A stretch of DNA of 64,000 bases from Cladocopium goreaui (lineage: Eukaryota; Sar; Dinophyceae; Suessiales; Symbiodiniaceae): assembly GCA_947184155.2 (NCBI GenBank), contig CAMXCT020006647.1:1-64000 (forward strand), in the 5' to 3' direction. The notes beneath the pieces were generated by a model. That model worked only from the letters and a program-made list of their open reading frames with translations. It was not told the origin of the DNA and did not search any database. The position numbers were made by a program, and so were the translations under genes. This document shows, in pieces, positions 1-9,822 of this stretch (position 1 is its first letter; the number at the start of each line of letters is the position of its first letter).

Positions 1-3000
1 GAGTACTTCAAAGTTATGGACGAGTTGACCAAGGTAAATCCGAAGTCTCCATCTGACAATGACAGCTATCGAAAAGCAATGAAGCACATGATTGAAGTCC
101 AGATGAGGCACCTAGGACATGCACTGAGGTATCACAATGAGCAGAACCCATCAGATCAGATCATCTTGCAGGATGTGATGAAGGATGTAATTACTTTTGA
201 AACCAATCAGCCGAAAGGGAGGAGTGCAGCCCAGAACCATTTCTTGTGTTTGTTAGCCCTCGGCACGACACTTGAGAGACACAAGACCAGCGCCCGAGGA
301 GATGGAAACTTGCCAAGAGTAGCAGAATTGTCCGAACTACAGTTCTCGATCCTCAAGGCCTTTGACATTCCTTTGGGAATCCTGATAGGGCATGGATACA
401 ACGTCTCAATTGCCGATGAAGGGGCCAGATATACCGAGAAAGAGAAACGTCATGCTTGCCATAGTTCCCTCAAAGATTTTACAACATCATTGACCGATAC
501 TCAAGCTGGAACAGGTGGCAACATGCACAATTTCGATGACTGGGACATCCCCCTGAACTTCAAAGATGGACGAAGACCCGACGAAGTTGACTTCTGGAAC
601 AATGAGGAGCCTTCATGGGTGAATGATGACACATCAACTGGACCCAGTGCCCAGAGTACATCCGCTCCTACGGAGGGATCACAGCCAAAGGCATCACAAC
701 AATCATCAAGTTCAAGCGTACAACCGAAGAAGATGCCAAGATCATCGACTGGCGGAGCCTCGTCTTCGTCGACCCATGCAGCTTTCCGATCTGGACCCGG
801 AGCAACATCTCAAGGGCATGCTGAACCAGAAAGAGATAAGGATTGGATTCCAACTGAAGACTGGATGAAGAGAAGGAAACCTTCAACCGTGGAAGTGCGA
901 CTCCATGCTGCCGAGGACTATGCTCGTGAAGAACAGCGAATTGCATTCCTACGCTCTGGCAAGGATTTTGTACTTTCAATCGTTGAGGGCCCTCACACCA
1001 CTCACAAGTATGGATCCAACTTGATCTGGAAACAGTATTTGAGAAGATTGACATTTCATGCTGCCTTGTCATTCAACATGCTGACAGAAGGTCAACTTGA
1101 TTCCCACATGATTAATGAGAATGACTACGAATGGCTTAAGCTCTACCACTACATCATCACGACCACAGAGTTTGTCAGGTGCAAGGGATATCCAGTGACG
1201 GAGGTCCTAGCCATGTTGACATTAGGCATTGAAGAGACCGTGGAGGGCGAGATTCGAGCCAAGCTCAAGAAATTGGGAAACAAGATTGGACAGTTCATCA
1301 TCGGGGATCCTTGGTTAGACAAATGGGATGAATTGGGAGGACAAGTGAGAAACAACAAAGCTCTCATCTTGACGGATTTGACTTACCAAACGAGATCTAG
1401 TTCGAGAATCGTCAATGACATCGAGGCTGGACTTGACAACATGGGTCTTTCATCCATCAAGGTGTACCAACTTCCATATGAGTCTCTGGAGAAACCCGAG
1501 GACTTCTTGAAACTGGCAACGAATGCATTGACATTCCTACGATCCAACGCAAATGCATTTTCAAGTGCCACTGTGCACATTTGGATCTCTTTTGCAGCAC
1601 TTTTCAGAGGACAAACTCGCATACTGATGCCAAATGCAGACTTCGTCACCAAATTGGCGGAGACCATCACTGAGATCAGCCAAGCAGCTCATCTTCCAAT
1701 TTTCGTCAACATTCTGAGAGATGCCCGGTTTCTTGGGTCACAATCTTCAATTGTATCCATGGCCGAGGAACTTGCAAGAATCTTGAAGGAAAAGGGCATT
1801 ATTCACTCCACCAATGAAAGATTCTGGAAACAGATATATGCTTGTGGACGTGAACCCTTTTATTGGAAAGAAGGTGAAGGCAAGGAAGTCATTTGGGCTA
1901 TACTTGAAAAGTCATTGATGCGACAAAAGGTCTTCTTACATTGTGCAATGGATCATGATACAGTCCATGACCTGAATGAAGAATGTGTCCATGTGAAGAA
2001 CACTGGATTTGACATTGAAACCATCAAACGATGCACAGAACATCCACGAGTCATTCCCAGCATCCGTGCTGGAGAAGTCACAGATGCTCAAGCTGGATCA
2101 GCAAACATCATTGGAGGAATGAAACACATGAAGGATGCGGTCCAGAGGAGAGCATGGTCAGACATCCGACGAGGAGTATTCACCCCGGAGCCCCTGACAG
2201 ATGTGGATGAGCATTGGGTCGAAGTAACCGAAGATTCCGAACTGATGTGCGATGTGTGCAAAGGATTTCACAAGAATGATTCGAGATTGAATACCTGCAC
2301 TGAGAATCGTACAAGATGCCTGAATTGCGCGAGCAACTGGACAAGAGCGGCGATCTACGGTACTGATGACATTGGGATGGATGAATTTTCACAGGATGCA
2401 AGAGTAGCTGCAAGATTGCTCAACATCTACAATGAGTGCGTTGACTGGAGAGAGATGGAAGCCGAGAAGGACCTCCGTGGATTCCTGGTCACTGCGACAC
2501 TTGCAATGCTTTCAGGATACAAGACTACAAGCGATGTGCTCAAGCAGGTATCACATCGAGGTGCCATCCGAATGCCTGCATACATGGTGAAAGGGAAATG
2601 CAGACGAGACCTGTTACCCCAGTTCACTGTACAACGTGAAACTCGAACAGAGGATTGCGGAGGCGGAATGCACCGAATGCGATGGTTTTACAGACTGCTT
2701 TGGGATGGTGGAAACGTCGCTTATCATGACTACATGAAGACCGTGCTGACCAAGGAGGAGATCGAATCAATGATCAATCCAACTGCAACAGCTGAGTATG
2801 TCGGCGACATTTTCGAATTCTGGCTTGGAATGCTTGATCTGGGTATTCAATTCCCTACTATGTTCGCTGGATGGGGGGCAAACCTTGACAGTTGCCTCGC
2901 AGGACTGGAAGAGTCGTTTTGGCTATTCAGCAGTTCATGTCGACCTACAGACACCATCAACACAAAGCGAAACCGATCCAGGAAAGCATACATCCCGCCG

Positions 3001-3612
3001 GTCGAGAATGACATGGTGATTACAATCTTGAAAGAAGCAGGAATTTTTGACCTACTCATGCAGAAGAAGATCACTAGAATGCCGGTGCTCCCAGAAGCCA
3101 ACTACGATGACCACCCTGAAATGATTGAGGTCTCATCAAGCGATGAAGAGGTGGATGAAGTTGATGAACCTGATGAGGAAACCACGACGCCTACGGCGCG
3201 GGGCCCTCGAGCAGAACAAACTTCAGGAGAAACCGATGCCGGAGCTGGTGACATCGAGATTGAGGAGGAGGAAGATGGCATGGGGGGACAACCTTCAGAA
3301 GCGAAGAAGCGCCGAACCGAGGTGCGTGACATCCGTGATCGTTTTGAGAAGCTGATTTCAGATGCATTGGATGTTCAATATTGTTTCATTTGTGGTGGAA
3401 GACATGGCATTGACGAATGTACTACACCAGATGATGAGAACATGAAGGACACCATATGGCGCATGAGGCTGATCATGGATCAGAAGTCCAAATCCCATCA
3501 TCATCCGAAAGATCCAAAGCTGCAACCAGAGGCAGAAAAGACAAGCTCCCAAAGAACGTCATGCCACGAGGAAAGCGTTGGGGAAGAACCAGATTCACTG
3601 AGAAAGAAGTGA
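1..3612 (+). CDS. ORF1 of a putative mobile element, 5' end outside window
   Basis: The frame is open from base 1, so the protein probably begins upstream; the first Met in the window is at 16 (1198 residues from there). No known enzyme domain was recognised. Numbered from that Met, there is a Ser/Thr-rich linker at about 200-275. A Cys-rich motif begins with C745 and C748, followed by a second CxxC about 20 residues later. An acidic stretch lies near 1035-1060. A zinc-knuckle-like motif has C1123, C1126, H1130 and C1135, which is CX2CX3HX4C, one residue shorter than the retroviral CCHC knuckle. The last 178 bases overlap the open frame of ORF2 in the -1 frame. The lack of introns contrasts with every other gene here, which suggests a retro-derived or mobile origin. 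A gag-like nucleic-acid-binding role is inference only. Confidence 0.75.
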   Translation, partial: EYFKVMDELTKVNPKSPSDNDSYRKAMKHMIEVQMRHLGHALRYHNEQNPSDQIILQDVMKDVITFETNQPKGRSAAQNHFLCLLALGTTLERHKTSARGDGNLPRVAELSELQFSILKAFDIPLGILIGHGYNVSIADEGARYTEKEKRHACHSSLKDFTTSLTDTQAGTGGNMHNFDDWDIPLNFKDGRRPDEVDFWNNEEPSWVNDDTSTGPSAQSTSAPTEGSQPKASQQSSSSSVQPKKMPRSSTGGASSSSTHAAFRSGPGATSQGHAEPERDKDWIPTEDWMKRRKPSTVEVRLHAAEDYAREEQRIAFLRSGKDFVLSIVEGPHTTHKYGSNLIWKQYLRRLTFHAALSFNMLTEGQLDSHMINENDYEWLKLYHYIITTTEFVRCKGYPVTEVLAMLTLGIEETVEGEIRAKLKKLGNKIGQFIIGDPWLDKWDELGGQVRNNKALILTDLTYQTRSSSRIVNDIEAGLDNMGLSSIKVYQLPYESLEKPEDFLKLATNALTFLRSNANAFSSATVHIWISFAALFRGQTRILMPNADFVTKLAETITEISQAAHLPIFVNILRDARFLGSQSSIVSMAEELARILKEKGIIHSTNERFWKQIYACGREPFYWKEGEGKEVIWAILEKSLMRQKVFLHCAMDHDTVHDLNEECVHVKNTGFDIETIKRCTEHPRVIPSIRAGEVTDAQAGSANIIGGMKHMKDAVQRRAWSDIRRGVFTPEPLTDVDEHWVEVTEDSELMCDVCKGFHKNDSRLNTCTENRTRCLNCASNWTRAAIYGTDDIGMDEFSQDARVAARLLNIYNECVDWREMEAEKDLRGFLVTATLAMLSGYKTTSDVLKQVSHRGAIRMPAYMVKGKCRRDLLPQFTVQRETRTEDCGGGMHRMRWFYRLLWDGGNVAYHDYMKTVLTKEEIESMINPTATAEYVGDIFEFWLGMLDLGIQFPTMFAGWGANLDSCLAGLEESFWLFSSSCRPTDTINTKRNRSRKAYIPPVENDMVITILKEAGIFDLLMQKKITRMPVLPEANYDDHPEMIEVSSSDEEVDEVDEPDEETTTPTARGPRAEQTSGETDAGAGDIEIEEEEDGMGGQPSEAKKRRTEVRDIRDRFEKLISDALDVQYCFICGGRHGIDECTTPDDENMKDTIWRMRLIMDQKSKSHHHPKDPKLQPEAEKTSSQRTSCHEESVGEEPDSLRKK
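3435..3612 (+). other. ORF1/ORF2 overlap in -1 register
   Basis: ORF2's frame has its last upstream stop at 3432-3434, and ORF1 stops at 3610-3612, leaving 178 bases open in both. The register (ORF2 is -1 to ORF1) is that of gag-pol overlaps. Reading the overlap in ORF1 codons, I found no canonical X_XXY_YYZ slippery heptamer. Separate initiation at 3456, or separate trans-spliced mRNAs, is therefore at least as likely as frameshifting. Confidence 0.6.
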
Positions 3613-6600
3613 CCAAGTGCTTCTACAGTCAGTCAGCCTTTATGTACGACATTGGTGATCGTGAAGAAGGAGGACAATACTTAGTGAATGGTGTCGAAGT
3701 CAACCCAATTAGCCGAGGTGTGAAGAATCGTCATGAGCTTGACTTGCTGATTGAGCGTGCGGCTGAGGAATCCCCGCCTGTTTTGCCGACAATTGAAGAG
3801 CTGAACGCTTGGAACCCCCTTGATCATGATGCTTATGTAAAATGGCTTACTGAAGAAAGAAAACAACATGGAAACAACTGGAATTTCAAGTACATCCAAC
3901 CATTCACACACGGCCACAACATCGGTAAACTTCAACTTGCCCGCATCAACGGAGAAGAATATCTTGGAATGGGCTGGTGCAAGGTGCATCGATATGGCGA
4001 GAATGAGTGGATGGGCAACAAGTGGGAAAATCCGCCATGGATAGTTGAATTGTCAAAAAGATTCAATGCAGCGCTACGCCACTCCGTGGGTTGCGTCAGA
4101 GACAGTCGAAATCACCGTGGACTACCATGCGACGAGGCAGGTTGGGTCAATGTTGAGTCGATCTTGAAGTACGATGCCATATGGAAAGACCAACATACTT
4201 TGGCTGGAACGGCCTACGTCAACTACCCGATACTTGTTGAGAGATGGAACAACTTCCAGAGAGTGATCTTCACTGAGTACAAGCAAACGAAGAGAATCCG
4301 AGCACAAGTGCTAGGACTCAAGGTCACGAAAGGTGAGTTGGAACACATCATGAACAACTTCAATGATGGATTGACCTCTAGACTTGATCGACAAACACTG
4401 AGGTTGGAGATCGGCACAGCAGATCGAGAGATTTGGCTTTGGCCGGTGGCAATCCGTGCACCTATGGCGCATTCAAGAGTTCAAGGCGGTGTGCACATCG
4501 AAGACAAGAAGACTTCCTATCAGATGAACCCTGGAGTAGGATACACTCTTGGAGGAGGATTTCACTGCACCACATTTGACAACATCGCTCAAATCTTCAG
4601 AGAAGGACTACGTCCAGGAGGAGGAGGCGACCGTATCAATACATTCTTCGTGCCATTTGCGCCGTGGGATGTGAGAAGTCAAATGGTGCTGAGATTCAGG
4701 AAGATTGATCAAACTGATCTTGTCTACATCTACATCACGTACGATTCCATCGCCAAGTTCTCCCCTCGATTATCAGCAGACGGACACATTTTGGTCCAAG
4801 AAACAATTCCATTCGAATCATTCGATGCGGTTTGGTATTACGACTGGAGAGAAAAGGACTACTACCGTCTCATGATCACGAAGGGAAGAGATCAACTTGT
4901 TCTTTCTGTGCAAGGTGCAAAGAGGGTGGCCACCATTGAACGATTTGACAAGCTCATTGGAAACATTGTGCCTGAAGAATCATCACCCGATCTAGACGAA
5001 CTTCGAAAACTTGTTGATATCAGGACCGGTCACTTCAGTCATACTCACAGATTGTTCCCTGGACATCCGGATTGGAATGATGCAATTTCATTATTGGCAG
5101 TCACTCATCACCCTAGCAAAGAGGACCATCGACTATGCCCCGCATGTCTGATGGAGACCCCTGCGCCATTATCGATTTGTGTGATGTGCAAAGGATTTTT
5201 GGTGAGTCATGGATGGAGGAAACGCATCAAGATCACCGTGGCTACAGTACCAAGTGCCGAATCGCATCATCGAGAAGAAGATCTCAAAGACCATGTCAAG
5301 AAAGCATGGGAGGAGGTAAAGATCGATTTGACAGGTGATGATGATGACGACGAGGTGATGCCAGATGATGATGATGTCACCATGAAGAGTCCAGAACAAG
5401 AAACTCAACCAGAGGAAGGAGATGATGATCAAGCCTCGAAGAAGGGCGACATCAATGATGAGAAAAGAGACTTCAGAGAACAAGATGAGGTCGACAAATT
5501 TCTCAATCAAGAAGGAAAACCGACCGATGAGAACGATGATGAAGAGAAAGTGGTCGATGAAATCAACATTGAAGAGTACGAGGCTGGAGAAGCTCGTGAT
5601 GCAGTGATTGAGTACCCCAAGTGGATGCAGCGGATTGAGTTTGGATCAAAGGTCCTGCCGATCGAACCTTGCACAATTGGAGATGCTCAGCCAGAATTCA
5701 TCAAGATCCTCCTGTTGCAGATTGGATTACATATCGTCAGGATCTACAGACTATTCCAACGGAACTTCTGTGGAGACATCGAGACGGCATGGAAACATTT
5801 TCAACAGAACCAGAAATTCAGGATGGACCTGGACTCAAGGACACCTTACCTGGGAGAGGATGAAAATGGTGAACTCATTGAGCCAACTGCACAACAGATG
5901 AAAGAGCTCTACAAAGAGATCGGCCGACCAAATCAAAAGGACGACATCGGAGAAGAGGGATTCGTCAATGCATACTACGGGGCAGTGGTACTCAAAAGAC
6001 TTCTCATATATACCCTTGAATGTGGCTACACGTATGATGACTTGCAAAACATATTCTTTGATGAGGAGATGGAGAAGCTGTCGAAACGTGACACCACAAT
6101 GGATGAGATGAGAAAGACCACTGCGGCCCGCGACGCCCTTGACCGACAAGACGTCATGGTCAGAAGAATCATTGCAGGTGCATATAGGGTAAATGCTGTT
6201 TATTTCTTCCGGAACGTTGACTTTCAAGACACAATCACACTGAATCCAGTTGACATTGTGTGTGCTCTTCGTCCACCACTTCGAAGAATATCACTTTTAC
6301 ACCTGATCCTTCAGAATGGCCGACAATTGCCGCGACCTCTACTCCAAAAGCTATATGATGCGATCGATGACTACAATCACATCAAGCAACGGGAAGATCA
6401 ACGACCAAGGTGGGGCATCCACTTGTCTGAAGCTCACATACTTGCGATTGCTGATACCCCGACTCCTGCTGATCGTGAACGTGCCAATCCAGCCGCTGGT
6501 AAATCGAAAGCAGCCCCGAAAGCTGCACCAGCACTGGGAAGAGTGTCGAAAGCGAAAGCATCATCGTCAGCGACATGGAGAACAGTTGAAACCGCTCCTC

Positions 6601-6728
6601 CGCCAAAACAAGCTCCGGTGACCCCGCCAAAGAAGGGTGGGAAAGATCAAGGAAAAGGTGGAAAATCTTATTCACACCGTGGCGGAGACTGGAACCATCA
6701 GGGATACTATGGGTGGGGAAATAGATGA
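3456..6728 (+). CDS. ORF2: Tpt1/KptA-like RNA 2'-phosphotransferase domain protein
   Basis: A 1090-residue ORF; its frame is open from 3435 and the first Met is at 3456. Residues ~195-460 match the KptA/Tpt1 layout. There is an LRH motif (R208, H209), then GWV near 229, then IRAPMAHS with R334, then FHCTTF followed by I..EGL at 369-385, then R393 in the position of the family's R..VHLS motif. R208, H209, R334 and R393 fit the Arg-His-Arg-Arg set of this family, so an active fold is plausible. Known members remove an internal 2'-phosphate from RNA using NAD+. A CX2CX10CX2C zinc ribbon follows (C561, C564, C575, C578), then an acidic region (~620-710), and a Lys/Gly-rich tail. It starts inside ORF1 and is intronless. 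A domesticated host gene is possible; an element-encoded enzyme is favoured. Confidence 0.75.
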   Translation: MAHEADHGSEVQIPSSSERSKAATRGRKDKLPKNVMPRGKRWGRTRFTEKEVTKCFYSQSAFMYDIGDREEGGQYLVNGVEVNPISRGVKNRHELDLLIERAAEESPPVLPTIEELNAWNPLDHDAYVKWLTEERKQHGNNWNFKYIQPFTHGHNIGKLQLARINGEEYLGMGWCKVHRYGENEWMGNKWENPPWIVELSKRFNAALRHSVGCVRDSRNHRGLPCDEAGWVNVESILKYDAIWKDQHTLAGTAYVNYPILVERWNNFQRVIFTEYKQTKRIRAQVLGLKVTKGELEHIMNNFNDGLTSRLDRQTLRLEIGTADREIWLWPVAIRAPMAHSRVQGGVHIEDKKTSYQMNPGVGYTLGGGFHCTTFDNIAQIFREGLRPGGGGDRINTFFVPFAPWDVRSQMVLRFRKIDQTDLVYIYITYDSIAKFSPRLSADGHILVQETIPFESFDAVWYYDWREKDYYRLMITKGRDQLVLSVQGAKRVATIERFDKLIGNIVPEESSPDLDELRKLVDIRTGHFSHTHRLFPGHPDWNDAISLLAVTHHPSKEDHRLCPACLMETPAPLSICVMCKGFLVSHGWRKRIKITVATVPSAESHHREEDLKDHVKKAWEEVKIDLTGDDDDDEVMPDDDDVTMKSPEQETQPEEGDDDQASKKGDINDEKRDFREQDEVDKFLNQEGKPTDENDDEEKVVDEINIEEYEAGEARDAVIEYPKWMQRIEFGSKVLPIEPCTIGDAQPEFIKILLLQIGLHIVRIYRLFQRNFCGDIETAWKHFQQNQKFRMDLDSRTPYLGEDENGELIEPTAQQMKELYKEIGRPNQKDDIGEEGFVNAYYGAVVLKRLLIYTLECGYTYDDLQNIFFDEEMEKLSKRDTTMDEMRKTTAARDALDRQDVMVRRIIAGAYRVNAVYFFRNVDFQDTITLNPVDIVCALRPPLRRISLLHLILQNGRQLPRPLLQKLYDAIDDYNHIKQREDQRPRWGIHLSEAHILAIADTPTPADRERANPAAGKSKAAPKAAPALGRVSKAKASSSATWRTVETAPPPKQAPVTPPKKGGKDQGKGGKSYSHRGGDWNHQGYYGWGNR

Positions 6729-7480
6729 TTAAGCGATCTGACCTCTGCATAGGTCCCGATTGAACCTGGCGATGCGAGGATGCAATCATTGCTCGAGATT
6801 TACCTCTACTTCATTTTGAATGACTTCTGAGAGGACTCTGAGCCGGCTAATTTAGAACCACATCTTTTTTTGAACGTCATTGCATGAAACGCTGAGTTTC
6901 TACAGCGGTCTACGTCTCAACCAACGAAGGGACGGGAAGGTAAACTTCTAGTCCCATAGTCAACTTCGTGTTTTGATTTTTTGTAATTCACCTGCTTGAG
7001 TGGGATTCCATGCTGGCTACGCCACATTGGATGAATCTCAACGCTAGACACCGACTACGTCGTGTCTACATGCGCGTGAACAGAACCTTAATCTTTTGCT
7101 AGAGATTGTAGGAAGCCGCCATGTAAGTTGGAAGTTCTGAACGGACTTTAGCTCTCCATAATTCAATAAATGAACAGCTGCAGATGTAGTGGATCAATTC
7201 AAGGGACACTCCTTTGCGCGTGGCCGACAAAGTTGGCCATGCGTGGGGGGTGTGAATAGAGTGTAGGCTACGGACCATTGTACACTACCACATAATTCAG
7301 CCCTCAAAGATCCACAGCCAAGGGGTACATCAACTCGCCCCTTTGGCTCAAGACCCACTGCAGTACCGGAAAAGAGCAAAGCCATGCGGAAGCCGCTATT
7401 CACTTGTCATCGCCATTGAAGACGACTCTTTCAAGAACCAACATCAATACATAGTCGGAGTGACAACCTCCGATTCACAT
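6729..7480 (+). other. 3' non-coding tail of the ORF1/ORF2 element
   Basis: About 750 bases after ORF2 with no convincing coding frame on either strand. It runs into an AT microsatellite, a common 3' terminus for non-LTR-type elements, but no poly(A) or terminal direct repeat was identified. TTTGGCTCAAG near 7343 matches the 3' half of the dinoflagellate spliced leader, which is too short to interpret. Confidence 0.35.
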
Positions 7481-7606
7481 AATATATAATATAATATATA
7501 ATATAATATATAATATATAATATATAATATATAATATAATATATAATACAATATAATATAATATATAATATAATATATAATATAATATATTATATTATAT
7601 AATATA
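7481..7606. repeat. AT-rich microsatellite (ATATA/TAATA units)
   Basis: An uninterrupted run of ATATAATATATAAT-type units abuts a degenerate inverted-repeat element on its right. The same repeat type flanks the element at 8219-8358. Confidence 0.9.
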
Positions 7607-7609
7607 TGG

Positions 7610-7856
7610 TCACCGACAGAATTATGGAAAAAAATAAAACGTTCAACTTAGACAGGCGGCGCCTGCGTCCGATTTTTCCATAATTGGATTTTCCCCCATA
7701 AGGGTTCAAAATATCCCGGAAGTGATCCGAACCTTTTTTTTCCCATAATTCTTGGAGGTGGCCATTATTTCCATAATTGATTTTTCCTGTGAAATCAGGG
7801 GGCTAGGGCAGATTGACCGGTTTTTCCATAATTACTTTTTTTCCATAATTAATGTT
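7610..7856. mobile_element. Degenerate relative of the CAGTCACCGACAG inverted-repeat element
   Basis: It begins with GTCACCGACAGAATTATGG and shares the central GACAGGCGGCGCCT block with the intact copy at 8219. It is rich in TTTTTCCATAATT and its complement, and lacks a matching right terminus. Probably a decayed or composite insertion. Confidence 0.5.
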
Positions 7857-8218
7857 TGGGGCTCCACCTGTTGGACATGTCATGGATCCACAATTCAAAC
7901 CCGTTTTTTTTGGGGGTTATGGAAATATGTATGCAAATGCAAGTATGTAGTATCAACCCAATTGGTGGCTTGGCAAAAGGAAACATCCAGATATTCTGTA
8001 TATCAATGGCAGGCTTTAGGGGCATATACCAGATCTTTAGACACATATTTTCTATAATTCAATATTCCCCCTTAAAATGCATTCAAATTGCGAACATCAC
8101 ATGATATTATGTATATCAATGGAAGACTTAGGGGCATATACCAGATCTTCAGACACATATTTTCTATAATTCAATATTCCCCCTTAAAATGCATTCAAAT
8201 TGCGAATCGATGGACATA

Positions 8219-8358
8219 CAGTCACCGACAGAATTATGGAAAAAAATAATTATGGAAACAATAATTATGGAAAAAAAAAGGTTCGTAACTTTTCTATCAT
8301 AGACAGGCGGCGCCTATAAATTGAAACGTTTTTTTTTTCATAATTCTGTCGGTGACTG
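8219..8358. mobile_element. MITE-like element with TA target-site duplication
   Basis: The termini are perfect inverted repeats at the tips: CAGTCACCGACAGAATTATG on the left, its complement on the right. Flanking TA dinucleotides lie at 8217-8218 and 8359-8360. The interior is about 140 bp of CCATAATT-type sequence around GACAGGCGGCGCCTAT. TA flanks and short inverted repeats suggest a non-autonomous Tc1/mariner-like element. Confidence 0.75.
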
Positions 8359-8632
8359 TAATATAATATAATATATAATATAATATAATATACTATAATA
8401 TAATATAATATAAGATGATATATAATATAATATAATATAAGATAATATATAGTATAATATAATCTAATCTAATATAATATAATATAATATATAATATAAT
8501 ATAATATATAATATAATATAATATAATATAATATATAATATAATATAAGATAATATATAATATAATATATAATATAATATAATATATAATATAATATATA
8601 ATATAATATAATATAATATAATATATATTGTA
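8359..8632. repeat. AT-rich microsatellite (ATATAATATA units)
   Basis: About 270 bases of ATATAATATA-type units with occasional GAT and CTAAT interruptions. Apparent minus-strand reading frames here (Tyr/Ile repeats) are repeat translation, not genes. Confidence 0.9.
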
Positions 8633-9822
8633 ATGTGCACAAAAATATGTCTTATCAGAGTTAGACGTATTATATGTATATAATATATACATAATTATAT
8701 AGACTTTATAAAGTATAGGTCAGAGTTTGAAGCTCGATCTAAATCAACAGATTTAGGTTGTTCTCGGTTTAGCATCCAAGTATCTAGTCTTGATCCACAG
8801 CCATATCCATATTCCAGGCTTCCCACGTCCCTGCCAGTACCGGCACCTGCAACTTGTTGTGGCTCCAAAATGCCCAGCTTTTAGAGTTAGGTCGGCCATA
8901 TGACCACAGATGAATCAACTCTGGTGGTTTTCTGACTTTCCAACAGGACTCAATGGGTCAGTATGTTTGGGGAAGGATTGAGTCCCACTGCAGCCGAGAT
9001 CGGAATGCCAAAGCTTTACTGAACCTACCCGGACCACTCACTAGCTCAGACCGTCTCATACCATTCTGCAAAAAGAACAAATAAGATTTCCTGTGTCCTT
9101 CCAAAGAAGAACCTGCAGCTGCTGTTTTGCATTCCCAAATCCCAAGATTTTAATTTGCTCCGCTTCCGATTTTGGTCACGATTTCGTGCGCCCCAGTTTT
9201 GACCACTGCGGTGGGCAAAGCACCATGTTAGCACCTGATGTGCAGTTGATGGTGCACTCGCCCCGGGGCCCAGAAATCGATGGGCCCATGGGAATTTTTG
9301 GATAACGAAGTCCAAATTCCCGTACGTGGCTGGTAACTCGTACATATAAATCAATATAAATTATATAAAGCAATGGATTGGAAGTCATAGTCATGACGGC
9401 TAGATTCGTATTATCGTTAACATTTATCAACAGTTCCATTTCTAGTTTTATTATTGATGATAGCTAAGCCAGTGCACTAAACAGGAAAACATGGAAAAAC
9501 ATGGAAAAACCATGACCAGTTGTTCCATTGATAATTTACCATAATTTATTGCTGAACCATTGCACTGATTTCTTTTAGACCCTCACTGGATCAACTTGGC
9601 TCCGTCAGATCAGCTCCCAGAGTTGGTTGTCTCCGTTGTCTCCGTTGAACGGGAACGGGAACCACCCGGATGTCGCGGAACAAATGACATGTTACACAGA
9701 AAACACACAAAAATAACCGATAAATGATGATGATAAACCACGTAAAACCATCGTAAAACCTATAGATTTTCCCTGGATTTTTCCAGGCTTCTGATCAGCT
9801 GCACAGCTGCAGAAAACCCCAG
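8633..9822. other. No firm gene; weak exon-like patches
   Basis: Mostly AT-rich sequence. GC-richer AG-flanked patches near 9245-9292 and 9610-9665 could be 5' exons of the gene that follows, but no frame or phase supports them. Confidence 0.3.

Noticed and set aside
3454-3612. Programmed -1 frameshift slippery site
   Set aside because: All candidate runs (CCCAAAG, GAAAAG, GAAAGAAG) are in the wrong register or do not fit X_XXY_YYZ.
7333-7345. Relic dinoflagellate spliced leader (TTTGGCTCAAG)
   Set aside because: Only 11 bases match and nothing upstream fits; similar 10-base matches occur near 26122, so chance cannot be excluded.
8393-8692. Minus-strand Tyr/Ile-rich frame
   Set aside because: Translation of the ATATA microsatellite.
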